Source: Spirochaetales bacterium
GTDB lineage: Bacteria > Spirochaetota > Spirochaetia > SZUA-6 > DRHE01
Direction: 5' to 3'
Length of the DNA stretch: 48,028 nt
Assembly: GCA_030615505.1 (NCBI GenBank)
Contig: JAUWZD010000027.1
Span: 1-48,028, forward strand
The notes below the pieces were generated by a model. That model worked only from the letters and a program-made list of their open reading frames with translations, did not search any database and was not told where the DNA came from. This document shows, piece by piece, positions 33,342 through 42,272 of the stretch (positions are counted from its first letter, which is position 1; each line of letters opens with the position of its first letter). The translations under genes and the position numbers were made by a program.

Positions 33342-36005
33342 ATGACAGAAGATAAATTTGTCTACTTTTTTGGAGGCGGCAAAGCAGAGGGTAAGGCCTC
33401 TATGAAAAACTCTCTTGGTGGAAAGGGCGCCAATCTGGCGGAGATGACAAATCTCGGTATTCCGGTTCCGCCGGGATTCACCATTTCAGCCGATGTCTGT
33501 GAACTGTATTATAAAAACAACAATAATTATCCGGCAGGTTTAAATAAAGAAGTAGATGCAAACTTGAGAAAGCTGGAATCAATCATGGGAAAGAGACTCG
33601 GTCGTCCTGAAGATCCACTTTTAGTCTCAGTACGCTCAGGCGCGGCAGTATCAATGCCTGGCATGATGGATACGGTACTGAATCTGGGATTGACCGATGA
33701 GGCTGTTAAAGGACTGGCCAGGATGTCCGGCAATGAGAGGTTTGCCTGGGATGCTTACAGGCGCTTAATCCAGATGTTTGGAAATGTCGTTAGAGGAGTA
33801 GAGCACCACGCCTTTGAGCAGGTACTTAATGAAGTAAAAGCTAAGAAAGGTGTGGAAGCGGATACACAGCTTGACGAAGAGGACCTTAAAAAAGTCGTAA
33901 AGGGATACAAGGCGATTTACAAGAAGCATACAAAGGAGGATTTCCCACAGGATCCAAAAGAACAGCTCTGGGCTGCTATTGATGCAGTCTTTGCTTCCTG
34001 GAATAACCCACGCGCTATTAAATACCGGGATATCCATGAGATCAAGGGTCTGATAGGTACTGCTGTGAATATCCAGATAATGGTGTTTGGAAATTTCGGA
34101 GAAGATTCCGGTACCGGTGTCTGCTTCACCCGCGATCCCTCAACAGGAGAAAACGTATTCTATGGTGAGTATCTGATGAATGCACAGGGTGAGGATGTTG
34201 TGGCGGGCATACGCACTCCTCTAAGGCTCGCTACTATGAAGCGAAATCATCCCAAACTTTACGATGAGCTGGATGGAGTAAGAATCAGGCTGGAAGATCA
34301 CTACAGGGACATGCAGGACATGGAGTTTACAATTCAGCAGGGCAAGCTCTTTCTGCTGCAAACCCGTATGGGAAAAAGGACAGGGCTTTCATCAGTAAAG
34401 ATTGCTGTGGATATGCTTGAAGAAAAACTTATAACCAAAGAGGAAGCTGTTGCCCGGGTTACTCCTGATCAGCTTGATCAGCTTCTGCATCCCATGATCG
34501 ATCCTAAAGCAAAGAGAAGCGCTAAGGTACTGGCCAGGGGATTGAATGCTTCCCCGGGAGCCGCCAGCGGTCAGATTGTGTTTACCGCTGCGGAAGCGGA
34601 AGAATGGGCTGCCGAAGGGAAGAAGATAATCCTTGTTAGAAGAGAAACATCCCCGGATGATATTGGAGGCATGAATGTGGCCGAAGGTATCCTTACCGCA
34701 ACAGGGGGGATGACCTCTCACGCAGCCGTAGTCGCCAGGGGCATGGGCACACCCTGTGTGGCCGGATGCAAGGAAGTGGTAATTTCCGGCAAGCACGCCG
34801 TTATCGATAAGAATAGATACAATGAGGGCGACTGGATTACTTTAGACGGTACAACAGGTGAGGTCTTTGAGGGCGAATTGAAACTTATAAAAGCTAAGAT
34901 CAGTGGGGAGTTTGAAATATTTCTCTCCTGGGCTGATGAGATTCGCCATGCTGTAAAACGGGAAGGTATTAAAGGAAAGGGCTTTTTTGTCCGGACCAAT
35001 GCCGACCTGCCCCGTGACGCAAAGGTGGCTAGAGAATTTGGAGCCGAGGGGATCGGGCTCTGCCGTACGGAGCATATGTTTTTCGATGTGGGGCGTTTAG
35101 AGATTTTTCAGGAGATGATTGTGGCCGAAGATGCAGCCTCACGGCGCAGAGCTTTAAAAAAGCTGCTTCCCCTTCAAAGAAAAGATTTTAAGGGAATATT
35201 TAAAGCGATGGACGGCCTGCCTGTTACCATCCGCCTTCTTGATCCTCCTCTTCATGAATTTGTGCCGAAAACTAAACAGGATGTAAAGGCACTGGCCGAC
35301 ATGATCGGTATTCCTGAAAAAAAATTAAATGAGAAGATAGATTCTCTCCATGAGCTCAACCCCATGATGGGACACAGGGGCTGCAGGCTGGGTATTACAT
35401 ATCCTGAAATATACGATATGCAGGTGCAGGCAATTGTTGAGGCTGCCTGCGATGTGGCTAAGGCAGGTATAAAGGTATTTCCTGAGATCATGATCCCGCT
35501 GGTTGGAATCTATGAGGAACTCCGCATGTTGAGGGAAAGTGCGGATGCAGTTGCGGGAAGAGTAATTGCCCAAAAGAAGGTAAAATTGGATTATAAGATC
35601 GGCACTATGATCGAAATCCCCAGGGCCTCACTTACCGCGGACCGGATAGCGGAGGTTGCCGATTTTTTCTCATTCGGAACAAACGACCTGACGCAAATGA
35701 CGTTCGGATATTCAAGGGATGATGCAGGAGTATTTCTACCCGAATATGTGGAAAAGGGAGTACTTGATAGGGATCCATTTCAAGCCCTCGATCAGGAGGG
35801 TGTAGGCCAGCTTGTTGATCTGGGCGTATCCCGAGGACGCTCTACCAAACCTGATTTAAAGATTGGTATCTGTGGAGAGCACGGAGGAGAACCCTCCTCG
35901 ATAGATTTCTGCTATCGTGTAGGGTTGAATTATGTCTCTTGCTCCCCGTACAGAGTACCAATCGCAAGACTGGCAGCAGCACAGGCGGTTTTAAGAAACC
36001 CTTGA
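33342..36005 (+). CDS. ppdK: Pyruvate, phosphate dikinase
   Basis: 887 aa. ATG 33342 follows AAAGGTGG; the upstream GTG at 33333 overlaps that ribosome site. KNSLGGKGANLAEM and FTISADVC open the ATP-grasp domain, TGGMTSHAAVVARGMGTPCV carries the phosphohistidine, and RTEHMFF, IEIPRASLTAD, FSFGTNDLTQM and GICGEHGGEP (active-site Cys) make the PEP/pyruvate barrel. It interconverts ATP, Pi and pyruvate with AMP, PPi and PEP, which suits PPi-linked glycolysis in anaerobes. It has its own promoter. Confidence 0.97.
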   Translation: MTEDKFVYFFGGGKAEGKASMKNSLGGKGANLAEMTNLGIPVPPGFTISADVCELYYKNNNNYPAGLNKEVDANLRKLESIMGKRLGRPEDPLLVSVRSGAAVSMPGMMDTVLNLGLTDEAVKGLARMSGNERFAWDAYRRLIQMFGNVVRGVEHHAFEQVLNEVKAKKGVEADTQLDEEDLKKVVKGYKAIYKKHTKEDFPQDPKEQLWAAIDAVFASWNNPRAIKYRDIHEIKGLIGTAVNIQIMVFGNFGEDSGTGVCFTRDPSTGENVFYGEYLMNAQGEDVVAGIRTPLRLATMKRNHPKLYDELDGVRIRLEDHYRDMQDMEFTIQQGKLFLLQTRMGKRTGLSSVKIAVDMLEEKLITKEEAVARVTPDQLDQLLHPMIDPKAKRSAKVLARGLNASPGAASGQIVFTAAEAEEWAAEGKKIILVRRETSPDDIGGMNVAEGILTATGGMTSHAAVVARGMGTPCVAGCKEVVISGKHAVIDKNRYNEGDWITLDGTTGEVFEGELKLIKAKISGEFEIFLSWADEIRHAVKREGIKGKGFFVRTNADLPRDAKVAREFGAEGIGLCRTEHMFFDVGRLEIFQEMIVAEDAASRRRALKKLLPLQRKDFKGIFKAMDGLPVTIRLLDPPLHEFVPKTKQDVKALADMIGIPEKKLNEKIDSLHELNPMMGHRGCRLGITYPEIYDMQVQAIVEAACDVAKAGIKVFPEIMIPLVGIYEELRMLRESADAVAGRVIAQKKVKLDYKIGTMIEIPRASLTADRIAEVADFFSFGTNDLTQMTFGYSRDDAGVFLPEYVEKGVLDRDPFQALDQEGVGQLVDLGVSRGRSTKPDLKIGICGEHGGEPSSIDFCYRVGLNYVSCSPYRVPIARLAAAQAVLRNP

Positions 36006-36008
36006 TCT

Positions 36009-36482
36009 CTATTTAATAAATAGATATAAAGCCCTAATGCCAAGAAGATATACTAAGCATACAATAATACCGGCAATACATACTCCGAGAGCGATAACTA
36101 ATAGGGTTTTTTTCTTCTCCATTCCAAGCACCCAGGCGCCGAGTGTGCCCGTATAGGCTCCGGTGATCGGCAGAGGAACAGCAACAAAGAATATTAATCC
36201 CGCATAGCCGTATTTTTCTATCTTTGCATGAACCCTCTGCCTGGATCGAGAAATTATCTTTTCAAAGAAGAGATGGTAAGGCTGCCAGGGATCGAGGATT
36301 TTATGAATGCTTGACAGAAAGATATATACCAGTGGTCCGACTAAGGCATTAAAAAAAATACAGAGCAGGTAGGCGGGGATAATCGGGATCCCCCTGGCCA
36401 GTGCATACGGAAGCCCCCCCCTCAATTCTGAGACCGGAAGAATACATAAGAAAATAGTAATCAGGATGGTCTGGATGTCCAT
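36009..36482 (-). CDS. COG2426 small membrane protein (putative small multidrug export family)
   Basis: 157 aa with four or five membrane helices. ILPVSELRGGLPYALARGIP is the conserved first motif of the family, and FVAVPLPITGAYTGTLGAWV the second. The family name refers to small multidrug exporters, but the activity has little support. It is convergent with ppdK (4-base gap) and divergent from folP. Confidence 0.75.
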   Translation of the reverse strand: MDIQTILITIFLCILPVSELRGGLPYALARGIPIIPAYLLCIFFNALVGPLVYIFLSSIHKILDPWQPYHLFFEKIISRSRQRVHAKIEKYGYAGLIFFVAVPLPITGAYTGTLGAWVLGMEKKKTLLVIALGVCIAGIIVCLVYLLGIRALYLFIK

Positions 36483-36565
36483 AAGGGCATCTCCTTTGGC
36501 AATTGTGCCATCATACGCATAATACTATTCTTATGCAACTCATTTTTTCTTATCAAAGACTCTGC

Positions 36566-36595
36566 TTGACAGTGAAACAGATGAATTGCTACAAT
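36566..36595 (+). promoter_or_regulatory. folP-cdaA operon promoter
   Basis: TTGACA (36566-36571), an 18-bp spacer and TACAAT (36590-36595), start about 36602. This places the in-frame TTG at 36586 inside the promoter and rules it out as the folP start codon. Confidence 0.7.
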
Positions 36596-36642
36596 CCCAT
36601 GAAGACCTGACGAAGACGTCATTGGGACGAAGACCTTATAAA

Positions 36643-37857
36643 ATGCATAAACTGGCCTCAATGCTTAACGCACATCTAATCGACCTCAAGAATAGATATG
36701 ACATAGAGCAGCATCTTTTGGAAATTGGTACTGATAGAAAGGAGATAGAGCAGCTTATCGACAGCTTTTTATACTATACTGTAAGGCTGGAAAATGTAGA
36801 CAACCGGTCAGCTAAGTTGATACATTCATACCTGGTAAAACTGGGCGGGTCTGCAGCGATTCACAGGGAAGCGGGAAAAAAGACCAAAGGTACAACAGAT
36901 GTAATCATGACAGGAAGCAGGAAGACTTTGCTTGAGCTCTCCTCATGGCTTAGGGGTGAGCAGTTTAATCTGGAGTCCATCGCAGCGGAATTGGATAAGT
37001 GCCTTGGACTTAGAGAACAGACTATTTCTTGGGGGAATCGTGTTCTGGATTTTAATCAGAAGACGTATGTCATGGGGGTTTTAAACTGTACACCGGATTC
37101 GTTTTATCCGGGCAGCAGATTCAAGACTGCCTCTTCAGCTCTTGAAACGGCTAAATCCATGATTGCAGCGGGTGCGGATATCCTGGATATCGGGGGCGAA
37201 TCTTCCAGGCCCGGTTCTGCCCCTGTTGAACTTGGTGAGGAGATCAGAAGAGTCATTCCTGTTATTGAGGAAATCAGGCGGGAATCAGACGTCCTGATTT
37301 CTGTTGACACTCTGAAGATGGAGGTAGCAAATAAGGCACTGGATGCGGGTGCGGATATTATCAATGATATCTCAGGACTGAAGAACAATCTGCCCATGGC
37401 AGAACTCATTGCTTCACATAAAGTGCCTGTAATTCTGATGCATATGAGGGGGAATCCTAAAACAATGCAGGAAAATCCCCATTACGAAAATGCTGTGAGT
37501 GAGATTCTGATGGAGCTTCAGTCATTGATATCTTCTGCCATAAGCGCCGGAATCCCTAAAGATTTGATCATCATTGATCCGGGGATCGGCTTTGGTAAGA
37601 GAGTTAAAGATAATATGCGTATAATCAATGAGTTAAGGTCTTTTAAATCATTGAACTTTCCGCTTCTAATCGGTCTGTCCAGGAAATCGTTTATAGGCGC
37701 AGTCCTTGATCAGACTGTTGAAAATCGATTAACCGGTACCATTACAGCAAATACCCTGGCAGTCATTAACGGGGCAAATATTATTCGGGTTCATGACGTA
37801 GAGAGTGCTGTAGAAATGGTAAAGATCATAGATTCAGTGCGGCAGTTCAACTCTTAA
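36643..37857 (+). CDS. folP: Dihydropteroate synthase with N-terminal extension
   Basis: 404 aa from ATG 36643. The first 140 residues are a helical extension seen in some clostridial and archaeal DHPS-type proteins. The barrel starts at VMGVLNCTPDSFYPGS (binding loop), followed by DILDIGGESSRPG, ISVDTLKMEVANKALDAGAD, IINDISGL, VILMHMRGNP, IIDPGIGFGKRVKDN and LIGLSRKSFIG. It joins para-aminobenzoate and pterin pyrophosphate for folate. It is the first gene of a long run; cdaA starts 4 bases after its stop. Confidence 0.92.
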   Translation: MHKLASMLNAHLIDLKNRYDIEQHLLEIGTDRKEIEQLIDSFLYYTVRLENVDNRSAKLIHSYLVKLGGSAAIHREAGKKTKGTTDVIMTGSRKTLLELSSWLRGEQFNLESIAAELDKCLGLREQTISWGNRVLDFNQKTYVMGVLNCTPDSFYPGSRFKTASSALETAKSMIAAGADILDIGGESSRPGSAPVELGEEIRRVIPVIEEIRRESDVLISVDTLKMEVANKALDAGADIINDISGLKNNLPMAELIASHKVPVILMHMRGNPKTMQENPHYENAVSEILMELQSLISSAISAGIPKDLIIIDPGIGFGKRVKDNMRIINELRSFKSLNFPLLIGLSRKSFIGAVLDQTVENRLTGTITANTLAVINGANIIRVHDVESAVEMVKIIDSVRQFNS

Positions 37858-37860
37858 TGC

Positions 37861-38670
37861 TTGGAGTTTCTATTGGACTGGCTTTCTAATAACCAGCTTT
37901 TTCGGGATTATATAATTCCATCTTTGGATGTCCTTCTGCTGGCCTATTTAATCTTCCGAAGCTATCAGATTCTTGCACAAACCAGAGCGATCCAGCTAAT
38001 CAAGGGAGCGCTTCTGATAGCCCTTATATATATCCTGGCATTTTTTCTCCGCCTCAATACACTGCTCTGGATTCTTAATCTGCTGGTGCCGGGCTTAGTC
38101 ATAGGCATTGCCATAATATTTCAACCCGAGCTTCGCAGAATTTTTACACGAATAGGTTTGGGAAGCTGGTTTCGCTTGCGCCCCCGGGTTCAATCTCATC
38201 ATCTTGAAGCGATTCTTAACTCAGTGGAGATGCTTTCCGCTAAAAGAAGGGGGAGCCTGCTGGTTTTCACCCGAAATATAGGATTGAGCACCATTATTGA
38301 AACAGGCACCCGTCTAAATGCGGATCTATCCTCCAATCTGATTCTGACTATATTTTCAGAGGGCGCTCCTCTTCATGACGGGGCTATAGTAATTAATGAG
38401 GATAAAATCGTAGCCGCAGGTTGTTTCCTGCCTCTGTCGGAACAACCAGATATTCGAAGGTCATTTGGAACCCGCCATAGAGCGGCCCTGGGGCTGGCTG
38501 AAGAAACTGATGCTTTAGTGTTAGTAGTATCTGAAGAAAATGGAGTAATTTCCTTAGCCTGTGATGCAAACCTTCTCTATGATCTTTCATTAGAAGATGT
38601 TTCCCGAAGGCTCAAGCAGATTTTAGAATTACGAGGGGAAGAAGCAGAGGAACACGAGCTTGAAGCGTAA
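37861..38670 (+). CDS. cdaA: Diadenylate cyclase CdaA (c-di-AMP synthase)
   Basis: 269 aa from TTG 37861, with three N-terminal membrane helices and a cytoplasmic DisA_N domain. GAPLHDGAIVI holds the DGA motif and SFGTRHRAALG the RHR motif, the two signatures of diadenylate cyclases. CdaA makes c-di-AMP from ATP, which controls potassium and osmotic balance and cell-wall growth. It overlaps the next gene, a YbbR-domain protein, the usual partner (CdaR) that regulates CdaA. Confidence 0.95.
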   Translation: MEFLLDWLSNNQLFRDYIIPSLDVLLLAYLIFRSYQILAQTRAIQLIKGALLIALIYILAFFLRLNTLLWILNLLVPGLVIGIAIIFQPELRRIFTRIGLGSWFRLRPRVQSHHLEAILNSVEMLSAKRRGSLLVFTRNIGLSTIIETGTRLNADLSSNLILTIFSEGAPLHDGAIVINEDKIVAAGCFLPLSEQPDIRRSFGTRHRAALGLAEETDALVLVVSEENGVISLACDANLLYDLSLEDVSRRLKQILELRGEEAEEHELEA

Positions 38671-39619
38671 GAATATCCTGACAAATTTATTCGCAAATTG
38701 GCCTGCAAAAATAATTTCCCTGGCCGCTGCGGTTATCCTGTTTATGTTTTACCGCATCAATGCCATGGAGGAGCGCTTTTTCAGTGTTCCTGTTTTAGTA
38801 AATCTGCCGCCTGGATTGGCCGTGGCGAATCCATATCCCAGGAGTGTGAAGATTACCCTGCGGGGAGATGCTGATGATATTTTCCCTATTCCGGAAGAGG
38901 ATATAGAAGTGGCGGCCGATTTTGGCAGATACAGTTCTGAAGGTAAGTACAGAGTCCCTTTGAGGATTGTTCGAAAAGGAAGCGCTTTAAACATAGAACC
39001 CCTTGTGGTCAAGGCGGAGCCTTCGTCAATAAGTATTATCCTGGAGCATAAACTGGAAAAAAGTCTGGAAGTCGTTCCGGTTATTAAAGGAACTCCGGCA
39101 CATGGGTATGAGATGGTGCAGTATACGCTGACGCCGAGGGTCGTAGAGATTTCAGGACCAAAAAGCCAGGTACAGAAAATCGACTCTTTAATAACAGAAG
39201 AGATAAATTTAACCGGGCGGACCGAAGATTTTTTCGACAGAGTGCGAATTAAGCTGGAGAACCCTTTAATTCAATTTCCCGGCGGCGCCAGTGTTGTGAT
39301 TCGTGGGATAATTCGGGAAGCTGAGATTATTAAAACCTTTGAGCCAATAGATATTATCAGCATTGATCTTTCACCATACCTTCAGCTTTCAGAACCCCTG
39401 CCCGAGGGAAGTATAAAGATCCAGGGCACTCAAAATGCCATAGAGAGTTTAACTCCCGATCAATTACGCCTGGTTGTTGACTGCATAGATATTACTCAGC
39501 CGGGTGATTATACGCTTTATCCTGAGGCGGATATTCCCCTGGGTTATGTTATACTTAAATATGAGCCTCGGGAATTAATCCTGACTTTTTTGCCGTCAGC
39601 CAGGGAAGAGGAAAGATAA
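38660..39619 (+). CDS. ybbR: YbbR-domain protein (CdaR-like regulator of CdaA)
   Basis: 319 aa from TTG 38660 with one N-terminal membrane helix (AKIISLAAAVILFMFYRI) and YbbR-type beta repeats outside the membrane (VPVLVNLPPGLAVANPYP; LEVVPVIKGTPAHGYEMVQY; VVEISGPKSQVQKIDSLITE). In Firmicutes CdaR binds CdaA and tunes its activity. The start lies inside cdaA (11-base overlap) and the end overlaps acpS by one base. Confidence 0.85.
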   Translation: MKRKNILTNLFANWPAKIISLAAAVILFMFYRINAMEERFFSVPVLVNLPPGLAVANPYPRSVKITLRGDADDIFPIPEEDIEVAADFGRYSSEGKYRVPLRIVRKGSALNIEPLVVKAEPSSISIILEHKLEKSLEVVPVIKGTPAHGYEMVQYTLTPRVVEISGPKSQVQKIDSLITEEINLTGRTEDFFDRVRIKLENPLIQFPGGASVVIRGIIREAEIIKTFEPIDIISIDLSPYLQLSEPLPEGSIKIQGTQNAIESLTPDQLRLVVDCIDITQPGDYTLYPEADIPLGYVILKYEPRELILTFLPSAREEER

Positions 39620-39993
39620 TGATACTGGGGGTTGGAATAGATGTTGTTCATGTCTATAGATTGAAACACTGGGCTACAATCCCGGGGCTGTTAAAGCGCT
39701 TTTTTAATCCGGAAGAGCTGAAAGCGGCTCTCCCCAGGGGGGAAGCCGGTATCCTCTCACTGGCTGCTCGCTTCGCAGCTAAAGAAGCCTTTGGCAAAGC
39801 CATAGGTACAGGCTTAGCCGGTTTTTCCTTAAGGGAAATTTCAGTCATAAACTCTCAAAATGGGAAACCGATCATGCATCTCTATGGAAAAGCCAAACGG
39901 GCCTTTGAAATATTTGGCGGCAAACGGATATTTGTGTCGCTGAGCCATGAGCGGGATAATGCTTTAGCGGTTGTCATTATTGAGGGGGAATAA
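39619..39993 (+). CDS. acpS: Holo-acyl-carrier-protein synthase
   Basis: 124 aa. ILGVGIDVVHVYRL holds the first magnesium-binding Asp, FAAKEAFGKAIGTGL the WA(A/V)KEA-type motif and VSLSHERDNALAVV the SHE motif. It adds 4'-phosphopantetheine from CoA to acyl carrier protein. One-base overlaps with ybbR and the DUF2225 gene show tight translation coupling. Confidence 0.95.
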   Translation: MILGVGIDVVHVYRLKHWATIPGLLKRFFNPEELKAALPRGEAGILSLAARFAAKEAFGKAIGTGLAGFSLREISVINSQNGKPIMHLYGKAKRAFEIFGGKRIFVSLSHERDNALAVVIIEGE

Positions 39994-40856
39994 TGTCTGA
40001 TACGAATTCTATAAAAATTACATTTTTTTCAAAAAATCCAACGGTCTGTCCTAATTGTAAAACAAAATTTTTTAAGGAAGATCTCTTATCAGGCGGAGGG
40101 AGGCTGATGGCCAGTGATCTTACAGAGGAAATGCGCCGCATGTATGAGCCTTCCAAGAAATACGGCGAGCTTTATCCCTTGATTTATCAAGTATTGGTCT
40201 GTCCCTCCTGCTTCTATGCCGCCTATCCGCAGGATTTTACTGAAATTGGGGATGAGGAAATAGCGACTATCAAGGAGGATACGGACCGGAGGATTGAGAG
40301 TATCTCGTACATCCTGGAAGGTTTAGACTTCTCTGAGTCTCGGAACATTAAGGAGGGTGTGGCCAGTTATTACCTGGCCATGATGTGCTATGATTTCGCG
40401 GATAAGGCACTTTTCCCAACCTTTAAAAGGGGGCTTTCTGCCTTAAGGGCGGCCTGGCTTTTTAATGATCTTCATGGCAAATACTCAGGAGAAAATTACG
40501 ACTATCTGGCCAGCCTGTTCTACAGAAAGGCTCGTTATTATTATTTTCTGGCCATAGACCGTGCACAGAACGGCGAAGAACCCTTAGATACTTCGATCAA
40601 CTATGGACCCGATTTGGATAAGAATTACGGCTACGACGGATTTCTCTATATATCAGGTCTTTTAGAATTCAAATACGGACCCAAAAAAGATGTGGATAGA
40701 AGAATTAAGGCACTGGAGAATGCAAGACGCATTGTATCCAAGCTATTCGGCACCGGTAAGGCATCAAAGAGCAAACCATCTGCGATTCTGGATAAAGCCA
40801 GAGATCTTTATGAGCAGATGAATCGAGAGGTAAAAGAGCTTGAAGGAGAAGGTTAA
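39993..40856 (+). CDS. DUF2225 family protein
   Basis: 287 aa. The N-terminus has two cysteine pairs, TVCPNCKTKFF and LVCPSCFYAAYP, a zinc-ribbon-like arrangement typical of DUF2225. The rest is helical with TPR-like character (YYLAMMCYDFADKALFPTFK; ARYYYFLAIDRAQNG). The family is known from Firmicutes and spirochaetes; its role is unknown. One-base overlap with acpS. Confidence 0.85.
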   Translation: MSDTNSIKITFFSKNPTVCPNCKTKFFKEDLLSGGGRLMASDLTEEMRRMYEPSKKYGELYPLIYQVLVCPSCFYAAYPQDFTEIGDEEIATIKEDTDRRIESISYILEGLDFSESRNIKEGVASYYLAMMCYDFADKALFPTFKRGLSALRAAWLFNDLHGKYSGENYDYLASLFYRKARYYYFLAIDRAQNGEEPLDTSINYGPDLDKNYGYDGFLYISGLLEFKYGPKKDVDRRIKALENARRIVSKLFGTGKASKSKPSAILDKARDLYEQMNREVKELEGEG

Positions 40857-40861
40857 GGGGA

Positions 40862-41626
40862 TTGCAGAAGAGAAACATAAAGGTAACAGTAGCCTATGAT
40901 GGCACAGATTTTTCCGGGTGGCAGGTACAAAAATCCGGTCGTACTGTGCAGGGGGTAATAGAAGATGCTTTAAAGCGCATGCATGGCTATTCAGTAAGGG
41001 TACAGGGAGCAGGGAGAACCGATTCCGGGGTCCATGCTTCGGGCCAGGTGGCTAATTTTTTTACCGATCTTGATTCAATTCCTGATATCAAATTCGGGGA
41101 TGCCATGAACTCCTATCTGCCCGAGGATATCCGGGTGTTGAGAAGCTGTGAGGTTGATGATGCCTTCAATGCCAAAACCTCAGCCCGAATGCGGATATAT
41201 AAATACTACCTGTATATTGCACATGCCGGGATGCCCTACTACAGCCGGTACTGCTGGAAAATAAGGAGAAAGCCTGACATTCAAAACTTAAACAGCATGG
41301 CGGCTGGGCTGGTAGGGGAGCATGATTTCACTACCTTCGGAGCGGCCGGAGATTCAAGCAGTTCTAAAGTGCGGTTGATATACTCAGCCTGCTTTTACCC
41401 TGAAGGACCCTTTTTAATCTTCCGTATGGCGGCCAGTTCATTCCTCTGGAAGATGATCCGAAGCCTTCTTGGTACGCTTATAGAGCTCGATCAGAATGGG
41501 TTCGGAAAAAAGGAGATGGAGGAGTACTTAGAATCACGGAACCGTTCCCGAGCAGGATCTACCGCACCTGCCCGCGGATTATTCTTAGAAAGGATAGTGT
41601 ATGATGAAGCCATCTTCCCTTGTTGA
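40862..41626 (+). CDS. truA: tRNA pseudouridine synthase A
   Basis: 254 aa from TTG 40862. VAYDGTDFSGWQVQ and QGAGRTDSGVHASGQVANF (catalytic Asp in GRTDSGVHA) and FTTFGAAGD, FLWKMIRSLLGTL are the TruA motifs. It converts U38-U40 in the tRNA anticodon arm to pseudouridine. It overlaps the UDG gene by 26 bases. Confidence 0.95.
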   Translation: MQKRNIKVTVAYDGTDFSGWQVQKSGRTVQGVIEDALKRMHGYSVRVQGAGRTDSGVHASGQVANFFTDLDSIPDIKFGDAMNSYLPEDIRVLRSCEVDDAFNAKTSARMRIYKYYLYIAHAGMPYYSRYCWKIRRKPDIQNLNSMAAGLVGEHDFTTFGAAGDSSSSKVRLIYSACFYPEGPFLIFRMAASSFLWKMIRSLLGTLIELDQNGFGKKEMEEYLESRNRSRAGSTAPARGLFLERIVYDEAIFPC

Positions 41627-42272
41627 ATTCTATAATCTTCTCAACCTGATTGAGGATTATTTTCAATATGGCTTTCGCCAGGAGCATCCCCCATTTGCCC
41701 TGAGCGACGAAGCTCCCGAAGAACAAATTGAGCGGATTAGCCGTCAGATCGCACAGTGTAAGAAATGTGATTTGCATTTGAGCAGGACCCATACCGTAGC
41801 CGGGGAAGGAGTATTGAACCCTGATGTGATGATTATTGGCGAGGGACCTGGTGGGGACGAGGACAGGATTGGAAGACCCTTTATCGGCAAGGCTGGTCAC
41901 TACCTGGATACATGGCTTAAGGCTGTAAATCTAAACAGATTTAAGAACTGTTTCATCTCAAATATCGTCAAATGCAGACCCCCTAAAAACCGGGATCCTG
42001 AAATAGCGGAATCCTCAGCTTGTCTACCTTATTTGGAAAGACAGATTGATCTTCTTAAGCCCAGAATCATTTTAACCCTGGGCAGAATCTCATCTCAAAT
42101 ACTTACAGGGGAAACAGCCGGTATTGGATCTCTGCACGGCAGGCTTTTTACATACAGGAATATACCCCTGCTGCCAACTTATCATCCCAGCGCTGTTCTC
42201 CGCAATCAATCTCTACGCTCTGCAGTATGGGAGGATCTTAAAATTCTTCGTTCCGTGCTCGATGATGCCTAG
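41601..42272 (+). CDS. udg: Family 4 uracil-DNA glycosylase (4Fe-4S)
   Basis: 223 aa. The iron-sulfur cluster cysteines are in CKKCDLH, IVKCRPP and SACLPYL. GEGPGGDEDRIGRPFIGKAG holds the catalytic motif, and YHPSAVLRN the C-terminal H-P-S-A. It removes uracil from DNA. Two ATG codons stand in tandem at 41601; the ends overlap truA and priA. Confidence 0.9.
   Translation: MMKPSSLVEFYNLLNLIEDYFQYGFRQEHPPFALSDEAPEEQIERISRQIAQCKKCDLHLSRTHTVAGEGVLNPDVMIIGEGPGGDEDRIGRPFIGKAGHYLDTWLKAVNLNRFKNCFISNIVKCRPPKNRDPEIAESSACLPYLERQIDLLKPRIILTLGRISSQILTGETAGIGSLHGRLFTYRNIPLLPTYHPSAVLRNQSLRSAVWEDLKILRSVLDDA

Noticed and set aside
36586..36642. TTG at 36586 as the folP start
   Set aside because: It lies within the promoter, upstream of the predicted transcription start.
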